Assembly (NCBI GenBank): GCA_035513175.1
Contig: DATKCN010000218.1
Span: forward strand, 1 to 21,607
Length of the DNA stretch: 21,607 bases
Direction: 5' to 3'
DNA from: DATKCN01 sp035513175
Lineage (GTDB): Bacteria; Chloroflexota; Chloroflexia; Thermomicrobiales; CFX8
Below, in pieces: positions 7,518-15,490 of this stretch. The number at the start of each line of letters is the position of its first letter. Within the stretch, counting starts at the first letter, position 1. Under the pieces are notes generated by a model. That model made no database searches. It was given only the letters and a program-made list of their open reading frames with translations, and had not been told where the DNA came from. The translations under genes and the position numbers were made by a program.

Positions 7518-9050
7518 ATGCCACGAGCGTTGATGAGTGTGTGGGATAAGAGCGGCGTGATCGAGCTGGCGCGCGAGCTGGTCGCCTCAGGATTCGACAT
7601 TGTCGCGACGGGCGGCACTGCCATGGCCCTTCGCGAGGCCGGAATCGAAACGCAGGATGTTAGCGACGTCACCGGATATCCTGAGATTCTTGACGGGCGC
7701 GTCAAGACGTTGCATCCAGCGATCCACGGCGCGTTGCTGGCGCGAGGCGATCGTGCCGACCACCTGAAAACACTCTCCCGGCATGGGATCGTGTCTATCG
7801 ACGTGGTCGTGTCGAACCTGTACCCGTTCGAGGCCGTCGTAAGCGGCGCGATTGTGATCGATGAAGACGCGATTGAGAACATTGACATCGGCGGTCCAGC
7901 CATGCTGCGAGCCGCCGCGAAGAATTACCAACACGTGATCGTGCTTGTGGACCCCGAGGATTACGCGCCGCTGCTCAGCCAGATCGCTTTGGGAGGAGTG
8001 GCAAGCGTGGACGATGTCACGCGGCGCGCGCTGGCCGCGAAGGCGTTCGAGCACGTCTCAACGTACGACGCGCTGGTCGCGTCATACCTGCGCCCGCAGG
8101 GGACGATCCCCAAGCGCCTGCCCATCGGGGCGCGCCTGATTCAACAGACGCGATATGGAGAGAATCCGCACCAGCGCGGCGCCGTATACGCCATTCCCTC
8201 CCCGGGGCCACCAACCGGCGTCGCGACGTGGCAGGTCATCGACGATCGCGAGATGTCCTACAACAACTTCCTGGACGCGTCAGCCGCCTGGAGCTGCGCG
8301 CTCGCGTTCACCGAACAGGCGGTGGTCATCGTCAAGCACACGCTGCCCTGCGGCATCGGGATCAGCGCCGACCCGGCTGAAGCGTTCCGGCGCGCGCTGA
8401 GCGGTGATCCGGTGTCGGCGTTCGGTGGCATATTGGCCACCAATCGTCGGGTGTCGCTCGCGCTGGCTGAGGAAATTGGCCGGCTCCGCCTGGATGTCAT
8501 GATCGCGCCTGGGTATGACGATTCGGCGTTGAAGCGTCTGCGACGAAAGCGCAATCTCAGGCTGATCGAGGTCGCAGACGCCGCAGCGTCGGGTGGTTTC
8601 GACATGCGGTCGATTCCGGGCGGGCTGCTTGTTCAGGACCCCGACGCCGATGCCGTCGATGCCTCAATGTGGAGATGCGTGACCGAAACCCGGCCAACGG
8701 AGGATCAGCTCGAAACACTGACGTTGGCCTGGACCGCGGTGCGCTTCGTGAAGTCGAACGGCATCGTCCTGGCGCGTCCTGGCACGGTAGTCGGGGTCGG
8801 CGCCGGTCAGCCCAACCGGGTGGAGAGCGTGCGAATCGCTGTGCGCGTCGCGGGAGATCGCGCGGCAGGGTCATGCCTCGCCAGCGACGCGTTCTTTCCA
8901 TTCCCGGACGGCGTGGAAGTAGCGGCGCGGGCCGGGGTGGCGGCCATCGCACAGCCGGGCGGATCGGTCAAGGACGACGAGGTGATCGCAGCGGCGAACG
9001 CAGGCGGCGTCGCGATGATGATTACCGGCAGGCGTCACTTCCGGCACTAG
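7518..9050 (+). CDS. purH: Bifunctional AICAR transformylase / IMP cyclohydrolase
   Basis: The protein has 510 residues, normal for PurH. The N-terminal MGS-like IMP cyclohydrolase domain (about 1-125) has MSVWDKSGVIELARELV, ATGGTAMALREAG, GYPEILDGRVKTLHPAIHG and DIGGPAMLRAAAKN. The transformylase domain has RYGENPHQ (212-219), SYNNFLDASAAW, the catalytic Lys-His pair in VKHTLPCG (272-279), DPVSAFGG, SDAFFPFPDG, and the closing GGSVKDDEVI...TGRRHFRH. It performs the last two steps of IMP synthesis in the cytosol. One departure is Leu277 where bacterial enzymes usually have Asn in KHTNPCG; animal enzymes also vary here. It is the last gene of the purM-GTPase-purH run and is convergent with the minus-strand cluster. 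Confidence 0.96.
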   Translation: MPRALMSVWDKSGVIELARELVASGFDIVATGGTAMALREAGIETQDVSDVTGYPEILDGRVKTLHPAIHGALLARGDRADHLKTLSRHGIVSIDVVVSNLYPFEAVVSGAIVIDEDAIENIDIGGPAMLRAAAKNYQHVIVLVDPEDYAPLLSQIALGGVASVDDVTRRALAAKAFEHVSTYDALVASYLRPQGTIPKRLPIGARLIQQTRYGENPHQRGAVYAIPSPGPPTGVATWQVIDDREMSYNNFLDASAAWSCALAFTEQAVVIVKHTLPCGIGISADPAEAFRRALSGDPVSAFGGILATNRRVSLALAEEIGRLRLDVMIAPGYDDSALKRLRRKRNLRLIEVADAAASGGFDMRSIPGGLLVQDPDADAVDASMWRCVTETRPTEDQLETLTLAWTAVRFVKSNGIVLARPGTVVGVGAGQPNRVESVRIAVRVAGDRAAGSCLASDAFFPFPDGVEVAARAGVAAIAQPGGSVKDDEVIAAANAGGVAMMITGRRHFRH

Positions 9051-9072
9051 CGTCCTGGCGTCGTGCGTCTTA

Positions 9073-9089
9073 GGTTCCGTGGCGGAGCC
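9073..9089. terminator. Small hairpin between convergent purH and HAS-barrel-like gene
   Basis: GGTTCCG (9073-9079) can pair with CGGAGCC (9083-9089) with one wobble, around a 3-base loop, in the 39-base gap between two convergent stop codons. The position suits a shared transcript-end structure. Neither side has a T-run, so intrinsic termination is uncertain. Confidence 0.3.
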
Positions 9090-9713
9090 TCATTCGACCG
9101 GCTCGATCGCGAGCAGAAGCGTGGCGAGCAGGTCGTAGTCGCGCTTCATCAGCCGCGCCAGGCGTCGAGTGGCGTCGCGCAGCCACTCGTGGTCGTCGTC
9201 GAGTGTGCGGTCTACCCAGCGCAGATGGCTTGCAACGAGCTGTTCGGGGCTCAGTTCGCCGCGATACGTGAGGAGCGCTGACAGGTAACGCGGCTCATGG
9301 CAGAACGCCTGTGTTTCAACGGCGCTGCACGACCGAACGCTGAAGTGGAGTGGGGCGGGCAGCGCCGGAAGGTGGTGGTGAAACGTCGTGCCGTCGCCAT
9401 ATCCGATGACGGCCACCTCGAATGTCGTCCTCAGCACGATCTCCAACTCGGGGTGCCGCTGGTAGATCGCCTGATCGCTCACGCCCGGCGCGCCACGGCG
9501 CACCGCCTTGCGGCTGGTGTCGAGTCCCCCCGTCGAACCGAACGACACGACGCCATACGTCGTTGGTTGTCCGGTCATGCCATCGATGCGCGCCAGTGAT
9601 CCAAGCTCGGGAAGGATGTGCAGGACATCGCTCTCCGCGCTGATGCGCGTCGTGCTCGTCTCGATGACCTCGCCGTGCCGGACGACAGGGAATGCGCTAG
9701 ACGAAACGGTCAC
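9090..9713 (-). CDS. HAS-barrel-like protein paired with NurA
   Basis: The product has 207 residues from a GTG that overlaps the end of nurA by 17 bases. Residues 12-105 read like the HerA/ATP-synthase (HAS) barrel found at the N-terminus of HerA: GEVIETSTTRISAES, then a hydrophobic strand, GSLARIDG, TTYGVVSFGS, and a closing TFEVAVIGYGDG. No Walker A or B motif is present and the protein ends too early to carry a HerA ATPase. The second half is of unknown type, with CHEPRYLSALLTYRGELSPEQLVASHLRWVDRT and a helical end rich in Arg and Leu. Its translational coupling to NurA suggests a shared complex, perhaps as an adaptor for a HerA ATPase encoded elsewhere. The barrel assignment is from pattern only. 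Confidence 0.55.
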   Translation of the reverse strand: MTVSSSAFPVVRHGEVIETSTTRISAESDVLHILPELGSLARIDGMTGQPTTYGVVSFGSTGGLDTSRKAVRRGAPGVSDQAIYQRHPELEIVLRTTFEVAVIGYGDGTTFHHHLPALPAPLHFSVRSCSAVETQAFCHEPRYLSALLTYRGELSPEQLVASHLRWVDRTLDDDHEWLRDATRRLARLMKRDYDLLATLLLAIEPVE

Positions 9714-10884
9714 GCTTGCTGCCGTCCTTCCCGGTTCGCGTGAAGGTCACTCCTGCCGCCGCCATCCGGCGCTCAATAAGCTCATCGACGAGCTGGCGGT
9801 CGGCCATGCCGATCACGGCCATCTCGTGTGCTTCCTGCAGGGCCACCGGGTAGCCTCGGCCGAGCTGGCATTGATCGTACACGACCGCGTGCACCAGCTT
9901 CAGCGCGTCATCGTCGTCCGCGACCCACGCGGGAACCTCGAGGCGCGCGATCTCCGACCCGACGTTGAGATACATGAACCGAACGCTCAGCTCGGGTCCG
10001 TATCGATCGAGGATCTTGGAGTCGCTTGCGAACGCTCCAGTGCGCTCACCAGGCAACAGGCCGGCTATCTGACTCATCAGATAGCCGTCGGTGACGTTCG
10101 GCAGAATGTCGCACGCGGGCGTGCGCGCGTCGCGCACCAGACGCATGCGGCAGTCGTCGCAGTTGATCTGCCTGCCGTGCAGCGGGTAGTCGCAGATCGA
10201 TACGCGCAAAGTGTTCATGAAATCGGCCGCGCCCGGCGCGGATATATATGAGGCGACTGGGATGCGGCGCTCTCGAAGCGTCCACAGTGCCTGAAGGTAC
10301 TCATCCAGCACCGCTTGGGCCGTCGTGTCGTCCTGTCCCATCAGTGTCCAGAGAATGAGGCTGCCGTCGATCAGAGCGAGCGACGCCTCCGGTTGGGCGC
10401 ACGCGGTCCGCGCGGCAGTGCTCAGCTCCAACGCCGCTCGGCGCAGCCCGACAATCGCGTCGCTGACAGGAATTCGCCGGCCGTTCGACTCAACGATCAG
10501 GTCGTCGTTGGAACACCGCAGGTCGGGCTCGGAGACCATCGTCGCGCCGGGGTCGCTACCGTAGCGCAGGTGGACCGTGCCGACGTTGATCATGTAAAAG
10601 CGGGCCGGGCTGTGGCGATTCGGCACGATCATTGAACCGTCAGTGGCCACGACACTGTAGGAAGCTGGGATCGTGGGGAGCGCGTGTGTCTGTCGGTAGT
10701 GTGACTCGCGTCGCGCGAGGAGAAAACTCGTCCTGGCGGTCGAGAAGCGTCGGTTGATCTCGCCGTCGTCAAGATCCTTCCAAGCCGCGCGCAGCGCGTC
10801 AAAGCGTTCGACCTGCCGCTCCGGGTCGAGCGAGCCGACCATCGTGTCGACCTGCCGCACGACGCGCGCGAGGTCGAGCGTCAT
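9697..10884 (-). CDS. nurA: NurA-domain nuclease
   Basis: The protein has 395 residues from the ATG at 10884, which overlaps the metalloprotease stop as ATGA; an upstream in-frame extension inside that gene was rejected. NurA features are the first acidic motif VVATDGSM (Asp82), the second ALIDGSLILWTL (Asp173), the segment RRIPVASYISAPGAADFMNTLRV, RFMYLNVGSEIARLEVPAW, and GYPVALQEAHEMAVI (344-358, His353) near the end. NurA is a manganese-dependent 5'-3' nuclease that, with the HerA ATPase, resects DNA double-strand breaks in archaea and some bacteria. Four cysteines at 231, 242, 245 and 258 (with CxxC) could bind a metal. Downstream is a HAS-barrel-like protein, but no HerA gene is in the window. 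Confidence 0.82.
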   Translation of the reverse strand: MTLDLARVVRQVDTMVGSLDPERQVERFDALRAAWKDLDDGEINRRFSTARTSFLLARRESHYRQTHALPTIPASYSVVATDGSMIVPNRHSPARFYMINVGTVHLRYGSDPGATMVSEPDLRCSNDDLIVESNGRRIPVSDAIVGLRRAALELSTAARTACAQPEASLALIDGSLILWTLMGQDDTTAQAVLDEYLQALWTLRERRIPVASYISAPGAADFMNTLRVSICDYPLHGRQINCDDCRMRLVRDARTPACDILPNVTDGYLMSQIAGLLPGERTGAFASDSKILDRYGPELSVRFMYLNVGSEIARLEVPAWVADDDDALKLVHAVVYDQCQLGRGYPVALQEAHEMAVIGMADRQLVDELIERRMAAAGVTFTRTGKDGSKRDRFV

Positions 10885-12104
10885 CGTGAGCCAGCAAACC
10901 GGTCTTCGGCCGGCATCGAGTCCACGCGGTCGATCCACGATGACGGTTGCCGCAGCTCCGCGAGATCGGGCAGCAGCTCCGGACCTTCCCATACGCGCTG
11001 GGCGAAGTCGTGGCCCCTCAGCCGCGTGACCTCGTTGATGAACGACTCCCCGAGCCGGTACTGCTCCAGCTTCATGTCGAGGCCGGTCAGGCGAATGAAC
11101 AGCAACTCCGCGCTTGAGCGGTGTTTCTGCCGGTTCTCGAACTGGCGGTGAATGTGGTCATAGTCGGGCATGAGGTCGCGTCCGACGGCGTTCATGATGT
11201 AGTTGGAGTAGCCCTCGATGACGGCCATCATCGCCTGCATGTGCGAAAACAGACGCCGCTGATCGGGCGACATGATCAGCTCGATCCACGACGTGTTTGC
11301 ATCGCCACGCGCCTTGGAGCGCTCCCAGAGCGATCGGATGCCGCTGAGCCCACGCTTAAGATACTCGATGTCCCTGGTCAGGAAGGTGAAATATTCCTCA
11401 ATCATTGCGTTCATGTGTGCGCGGACCCAAGGGTACGCCTCGAACTCGAACGCATGCGTGACCTCGTGCAGCGCCAGCCACAGCCGGAACTGGTCGGCTG
11501 GAACTCCGAGCGAACGTTCGGTGTTCACGATGTTCGGCTGCACGAAGTACAGCTTGCCGCTCGTCTCCAGCGGTTCGCGTCCCAGCAATGCCAGGTCGTA
11601 CTGGCCGAGCACTCGACGGGCCAGATAACCGAGCAGCACGCCGATCTCCGCGCTGACGACAGTGCGGTTCAAGCCATGCCAGAGGACATTGACGGCCGTC
11701 GGCGCCCGAGTGTTCCCGAACAGGTCCGCCTCTTCCAGCGGCGCGAGCATATGCTCGAATGCCACGAGGTTGGCGTCGATCCAGTCGATCCTGTCGAATG
11801 CGAACACCCGGTCGTGGGCGATGGGCAACGTCAAGCCAGTGTGTCGCTCAACGAGCGGAATCGCTCGCTCGACCAGTTCCTGATACTCCCGGTCCAGCCT
11901 CGCCCGTTCCCGTGACGTCAGGGCGGATTCGCGGTTCATCGACACTGCGACGGCGCGAGCTCGCTCCCAGTCAATCAACCTCGTCTCCGGCCGAGACGCG
12001 CTCCATTCATGTGCCTTGCGCCCTGCCCATACGCCGATCGCCGCGCCGGTCATCAGCCCCAATCCGATTATGCGCGGATCGAAACGGGTTCGAGACGTCA
12101 TCAT
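10881..12104 (-). CDS. Membrane-anchored zinc metalloprotease-like protein (zincin type 2 / DUF2342 family)
   Basis: The product has 407 residues from the ATG at 12104, chosen because AGAGGA lies at 12110-12115 on the coding strand with a 5-base spacer. An N-terminal hydrophobic segment (about residues 12-28, IIGLGLMTGAAIGVWAG) looks like a membrane anchor or uncleaved signal. The zinc motif HEVTHAFEF has HExxH at 213-217, and EGYSNYIMN near residue 297 may give the third ligand. Sequence around these motifs (VPADQFRLWLALHEVTHAFEFEAYPWVRAHM) is typical of the actinobacterial and Chloroflexota family sometimes annotated as F420-associated hydrolase. No F420 gene is nearby. Substrate is unknown. 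The stop overlaps the nurA start, an odd pairing of envelope and DNA-repair functions. Confidence 0.8.
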   Translation of the reverse strand: MMTSRTRFDPRIIGLGLMTGAAIGVWAGRKAHEWSASRPETRLIDWERARAVAVSMNRESALTSRERARLDREYQELVERAIPLVERHTGLTLPIAHDRVFAFDRIDWIDANLVAFEHMLAPLEEADLFGNTRAPTAVNVLWHGLNRTVVSAEIGVLLGYLARRVLGQYDLALLGREPLETSGKLYFVQPNIVNTERSLGVPADQFRLWLALHEVTHAFEFEAYPWVRAHMNAMIEEYFTFLTRDIEYLKRGLSGIRSLWERSKARGDANTSWIELIMSPDQRRLFSHMQAMMAVIEGYSNYIMNAVGRDLMPDYDHIHRQFENRQKHRSSAELLFIRLTGLDMKLEQYRLGESFINEVTRLRGHDFAQRVWEGPELLPDLAELRQPSSWIDRVDSMPAEDRFAGSR

Positions 12105-12141
12105 GCACGTCCTCTCGCCGCAGCCCGGCGCGCGCAATCCG

Positions 12142-14373
12142 TCACCGACCGGTTCCGACCAGCGTGACGTTGCGCGCCGGCGCGTAGGTGCTGAACAGGC
12201 TCACCTCGTCTATGACCTCGCCGTTGCGGCGCACCACCCGGCGAATCCTGGCGTCAAATCCCTCATGAGCCGTCTCAACGAACACCGTGGTTCCGGCGGG
12301 CAGACTCGAGTTCTCTTCGTACACCATTTGCTGGTTGGCCGGTCGCACGTTGGTGATGACCGGCGCATCGATCTGTACGTCCCAACCGGGATTCGTGCCG
12401 ACGATCTCGAACGTGAGTTGCGATCCATCCAGCTTCGTTACGATGGCAATCCAGTTGTCCGTAGCGTTGCGGAACTTGAAGTCAAGGTTGTAGTCCGCGT
12501 CGACCGTGGCGTCGAGGCCCTTCATGCCGCTCGGGGGCTGACCGTAGCGCGGGATCCAGTACAGGTGCCAGCTGCGCCGCTCGATCGGCATGCCGGCCCG
12601 GAACGCGGCGTGGAACACGGTCGTCGCCACCTGACAGATGCCGCCGCCGACGGAGGGAATAGTGGAGATGATGCCGTTCGTCGCGATGATTCCATAGCCG
12701 GTGCGATAGCCGCTGCCGAAGGTCACCTCGCCGACCGCTTCGTTGAACGAGAATATCCCTCCGGGGGGCACCATCGCGCCGTTCAAGCGGTTGGCCGCCA
12801 GTTCGACATTATGAAATCGGTCGGCGCTGGAGCTTCCGTATTCCGTGCGGCCGAAGGACAGAACGTCGGGAAACTGAATTGTCGACGCCATCTGTCCATT
12901 GACCTCTGGGAGGACGTCCCTTGTCGCAGCAGCGACGGTCGTCTCGCCGTTCCGGAGCGCGATGACGAGGCTGCGCGTGGTTACAGCAACGTCGAGCTCT
13001 TTGCCAAAGTCTTCGGCGCGGCGCATCGTCACCTGGCCGTTGATCCAGCGCAGCTCCGCGTTGCGCGGCGCGACCCAGAGGCTGGGAGCAATGTTCGGCA
13101 ACGCCCCGCTGAGGATCGACTCGTCGATTCTGATGACGATCTTCGGATTGCGGGCCGGGTTGATCTCGAATGACAGCGCCGTCGCGATGTAGTGCGGATC
13201 GACGAGCGCCGACCCATTCTCCCACGCGATTGTTAATGGCGTGTCGATCATGCGCGCCGCCAGGTCGCTGGCCGTCGCGATGTCGGCATCGGTGATGTTC
13301 GGAGACACCGGCAGCGTCACCAGCTCAATCGTCCGCTCGCCTGACTCCAGCGCATCGATCGCAGCCGCCAGCGACGCGTCGACGTCGAGCTGCTGACCGT
13401 ATGCGGCAGGCGTTACGACGATCTGATCTCCGCGATTCTCTATTGACGCGTCGCGGCCGGGGGCGAATACGGCTGGCTTCAGGGCAACGATATAGGAGCG
13501 AAGCGCCGCGCGGTCAACGCGCACGTCCGCCTCACCAGCGGCGACATCGATTCTCAGCATCGCGAACAGTTCAGGCGACGTAATCTCCCACATGGTCCCG
13601 TCGTGGCTGAGATGCAGCGGCTCTCCGGCGATGATTCGCGCCGCCTCAACGATCGATGTCAGTTGAGGATCGACGGGCGCCGGCTCGACGACGACCGTCA
13701 CGATCTCCACGGGCTCGCTGGACATGACCATCGCCTGCTGGCGAAAAGTCGCGAACGTCGCGGCGACATCGACAGCGATCCCCGGTTCGCCTGGATCAAC
13801 GACCAGGCGCCCCTGCTCGTCGGAGACGATCGCGGGCTCGCGTGGAGCGACCGCGAGGGACGCGGCGTGCTCATTCATATAGCGCGCAAAGGTCCCCGCG
13901 TCGACCATCAGAATCGGCGTGACATCGTATCCCCCCGCCAGCCCATCAAGCCAGTTGCGCGACTCCTGCCACAACGACGACGTGCGACCGAAGGCGTACG
14001 CCCGCAGAATAGTCGCGTCGACGTCGAACGACACGCCCAGTTCCGCGGGGGTCGCCGAGAGCGCGCTGTCGCCGCTCGTGAGCTCTATTGGCTCAAGCAG
14101 GAAGACATCAAGCCGCGCCTGCATTGCGGTCCGCGCCTCCTCGATCGTCATGCCGCTCAGATCGGCGCCCGCGGAACGCGTTCCGGAAAACATCGTGTCG
14201 CGATGGTTCAGTCCGTATGCGAGCAGCCCCGCGGAAATCAGCAGAATTACCCCCCCGGCGACCGCGGCGGACAGCAGCGCACCGGACGCGACTCTGCGCA
14301 ACGCCTCGGGATACGTGGAGGAGGCTCGTGCATGTGGCGATATGCGATTCGATGGGCGGGATATGACGGCCAT
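12142..14373 (-). CDS. VanW family protein with peptidoglycan-binding-type repeats
   Basis: The product has 743 residues from the ATG at 14373, preceded by GGGGAG at 4 bases; a TTG 12 bases upstream is less likely. A single membrane span (31-54) follows a basic cytosolic N-terminus, so most of the protein is outside the membrane. Residues about 60-530 form repeated alpha/beta segments resembling the YoaR-like putative peptidoglycan-binding domain, for example the ELGVSFDVDATI and AYGQQLDVDASLAAAI stretches. The VanW core is at 540-625: IFSFNEAVGE, GYRTGYGII, GGGICQ (576-581), ERRSWHLYWIPRYG and LDATVD. A C-terminal beta-rich tail follows. The family is cell-envelope linked, but its biochemical function is not settled; presence does not imply vancomycin resistance. 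Confidence 0.87.
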   Translation of the reverse strand: MAVISRPSNRISPHARASSTYPEALRRVASGALLSAAVAGGVILLISAGLLAYGLNHRDTMFSGTRSAGADLSGMTIEEARTAMQARLDVFLLEPIELTSGDSALSATPAELGVSFDVDATILRAYAFGRTSSLWQESRNWLDGLAGGYDVTPILMVDAGTFARYMNEHAASLAVAPREPAIVSDEQGRLVVDPGEPGIAVDVAATFATFRQQAMVMSSEPVEIVTVVVEPAPVDPQLTSIVEAARIIAGEPLHLSHDGTMWEITSPELFAMLRIDVAAGEADVRVDRAALRSYIVALKPAVFAPGRDASIENRGDQIVVTPAAYGQQLDVDASLAAAIDALESGERTIELVTLPVSPNITDADIATASDLAARMIDTPLTIAWENGSALVDPHYIATALSFEINPARNPKIVIRIDESILSGALPNIAPSLWVAPRNAELRWINGQVTMRRAEDFGKELDVAVTTRSLVIALRNGETTVAAATRDVLPEVNGQMASTIQFPDVLSFGRTEYGSSSADRFHNVELAANRLNGAMVPPGGIFSFNEAVGEVTFGSGYRTGYGIIATNGIISTIPSVGGGICQVATTVFHAAFRAGMPIERRSWHLYWIPRYGQPPSGMKGLDATVDADYNLDFKFRNATDNWIAIVTKLDGSQLTFEIVGTNPGWDVQIDAPVITNVRPANQQMVYEENSSLPAGTTVFVETAHEGFDARIRRVVRRNGEVIDEVSLFSTYAPARNVTLVGTGR

Positions 14374-14450
14374 GCGGCTCCCCAATTAGAACACTTCGGC
14401 ATCGTGCCCAGGGCAATCGAACACGCGGGCGCACTCAAAGTCCCTGTCGG

Positions 14451-14460
14451 TGTACGTACA
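14451..14460. promoter_or_regulatory. Perfect 10-base palindrome upstream of the VanW gene
   Basis: TGTACGTACA lies in the 112-base gap between the glycosyltransferase stop and the VanW start, about 78 bases upstream of the latter. It could be a small operator half-site pair. Only one copy was noticed, so the evidence is weak. Confidence 0.2.
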
Positions 14461-14485
14461 GTCTACGGCTTTCGGCTCGGCGCTA

Positions 14486-15490
14486 CTACCCGCGAACGCC
14501 GAGCGACAGCTCAGCAGTTAATTGTCGCAGACGCAACAAGCGAGTGAGCGACACCGGCGGCAGAATCCACGGTTCGATCGCGTGGGCGTTAACCCGCGCG
14601 CGTGACTGAACGAACCGTCGCTCGTGCAATCGTAGCGGGAGGCCCGCAAACCCTTCACTCCGTCCCCGTAGCGCGGCCAGGTCGGCATTCACGACGGCAT
14701 GTCCGACCGCTACCGTATCGAATCCAACGATGTGAAGTCGGTCACGCTTCCAGCACTCTGTCGGCAAGCAGCGTGCCAACGTCCATACACGGTTGCGAGC
14801 GAGGAGACGGCGCTTGAGGGGCGAGCCTTCCACGGCGGACGCCGAGTACGCGTGGGTGGCGACAGCGTCAGGGACCGACACGGTCTGCCAACCTCGCAAC
14901 CGCAACCGCCACGCGAGGTCCACATCCTCGAGATACAGGAAGAACTGGTCTGGAAACCAGCCCGCATCACGCAGCGCGCGGACGCGGTACGCCGCGGCCC
15001 CGGCGGAAGCGCCGAACACCGGCCGCGAAGAACCGGGTGCCCACTGTTCGCCGAGCCGGGCATCAAGCGCGACGCCGTTGCGGTGCACGACGATGCCCGA
15101 TGACGCGATGATCGAGCGATTCGACGCGAAGACCAGCGTTCCGGCGGCGGCTCCCACGCTCGGATCCGTTTCGAATGGCCTGAGAAGCTGCTCCAGAAAT
15201 TCCGGCTCGGGAACGGCGTCAGGGTTGAGTGTTACCACGATGCCGTTGCTATCGCATAGTCGGGACGCTGCGATGTTAACCGCGCGGGCGAATCCGACGT
15301 TGTGCCGGAGCGGCAGCAGTCGAGCCTCCGGGTACTCGTCGTGGGCAACCTGCGCTGAACCGTCGGTCGAGCGGTTATCGACCACAACGACAGCGTGCCC
15401 AAGGGATTGTCGCTGAAGGGCTCCAAGACAGTCCAGCAGGAGACGCCCGCCGTTGTAATTCACGATTATGACCGTGACCGGCTTGCTCAA
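14486..15490 (-). CDS. Glycosyltransferase family 2 (rhamnosyltransferase-like)
   Basis: The product has 334 residues from a TTG at 15490, whose bases overlap the preceding stop as TTGA; the conserved domain begins at residue 5, so no later start fits. The GT-A fold is clear: VTVIIVNYNGG (5-15), VVVVDNRSTDGS (34-45), NVGFARAVNIAA (64-75), TLNPDA (87-92) at the metal/nucleotide-binding position, and FLYLEDVDLAWRLRLRGW (184-201), containing the family's ED(V)D motif. There is no membrane span. Such proteins, like WbbL, transfer sugars such as rhamnose to cell-wall or exopolysaccharide acceptors on the cytosolic face. The VanW neighbour supports an envelope role. Donor and acceptor cannot be determined. 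The C-terminal 80 residues are less conserved. Confidence 0.88.
   Translation of the reverse strand: MSKPVTVIIVNYNGGRLLLDCLGALQRQSLGHAVVVVDNRSTDGSAQVAHDEYPEARLLPLRHNVGFARAVNIAASRLCDSNGIVVTLNPDAVPEPEFLEQLLRPFETDPSVGAAAGTLVFASNRSIIASSGIVVHRNGVALDARLGEQWAPGSSRPVFGASAGAAAYRVRALRDAGWFPDQFFLYLEDVDLAWRLRLRGWQTVSVPDAVATHAYSASAVEGSPLKRRLLARNRVWTLARCLPTECWKRDRLHIVGFDTVAVGHAVVNADLAALRGRSEGFAGLPLRLHERRFVQSRARVNAHAIEPWILPPVSLTRLLRLRQLTAELSLGVRG

Noticed and set aside
10885..10992. 36-residue N-terminal extension of NurA
   Set aside because: It lies inside the metalloprotease gene, is low in complexity, and the ATG at 10884 overlaps the upstream stop in the usual coupled form.
12016..13173. 385-codon open frame on the + strand opposite the VanW gene and the metalloprotease start
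   Set aside because: Antisense to a protein with clear VanW motifs; no ribosome site or domain.
12142..14373. VanW as evidence for a glycopeptide-resistance cluster
   Set aside because: No VanR, VanS, VanH, VanA or VanX homologue is present; VanW proteins are widespread without resistance.
13603..14547. 314-codon open frame on the + strand across the VanW 5' part and the following gap
   Set aside because: Low-complexity Arg-rich translation, antisense to the VanW gene, no family similarity.
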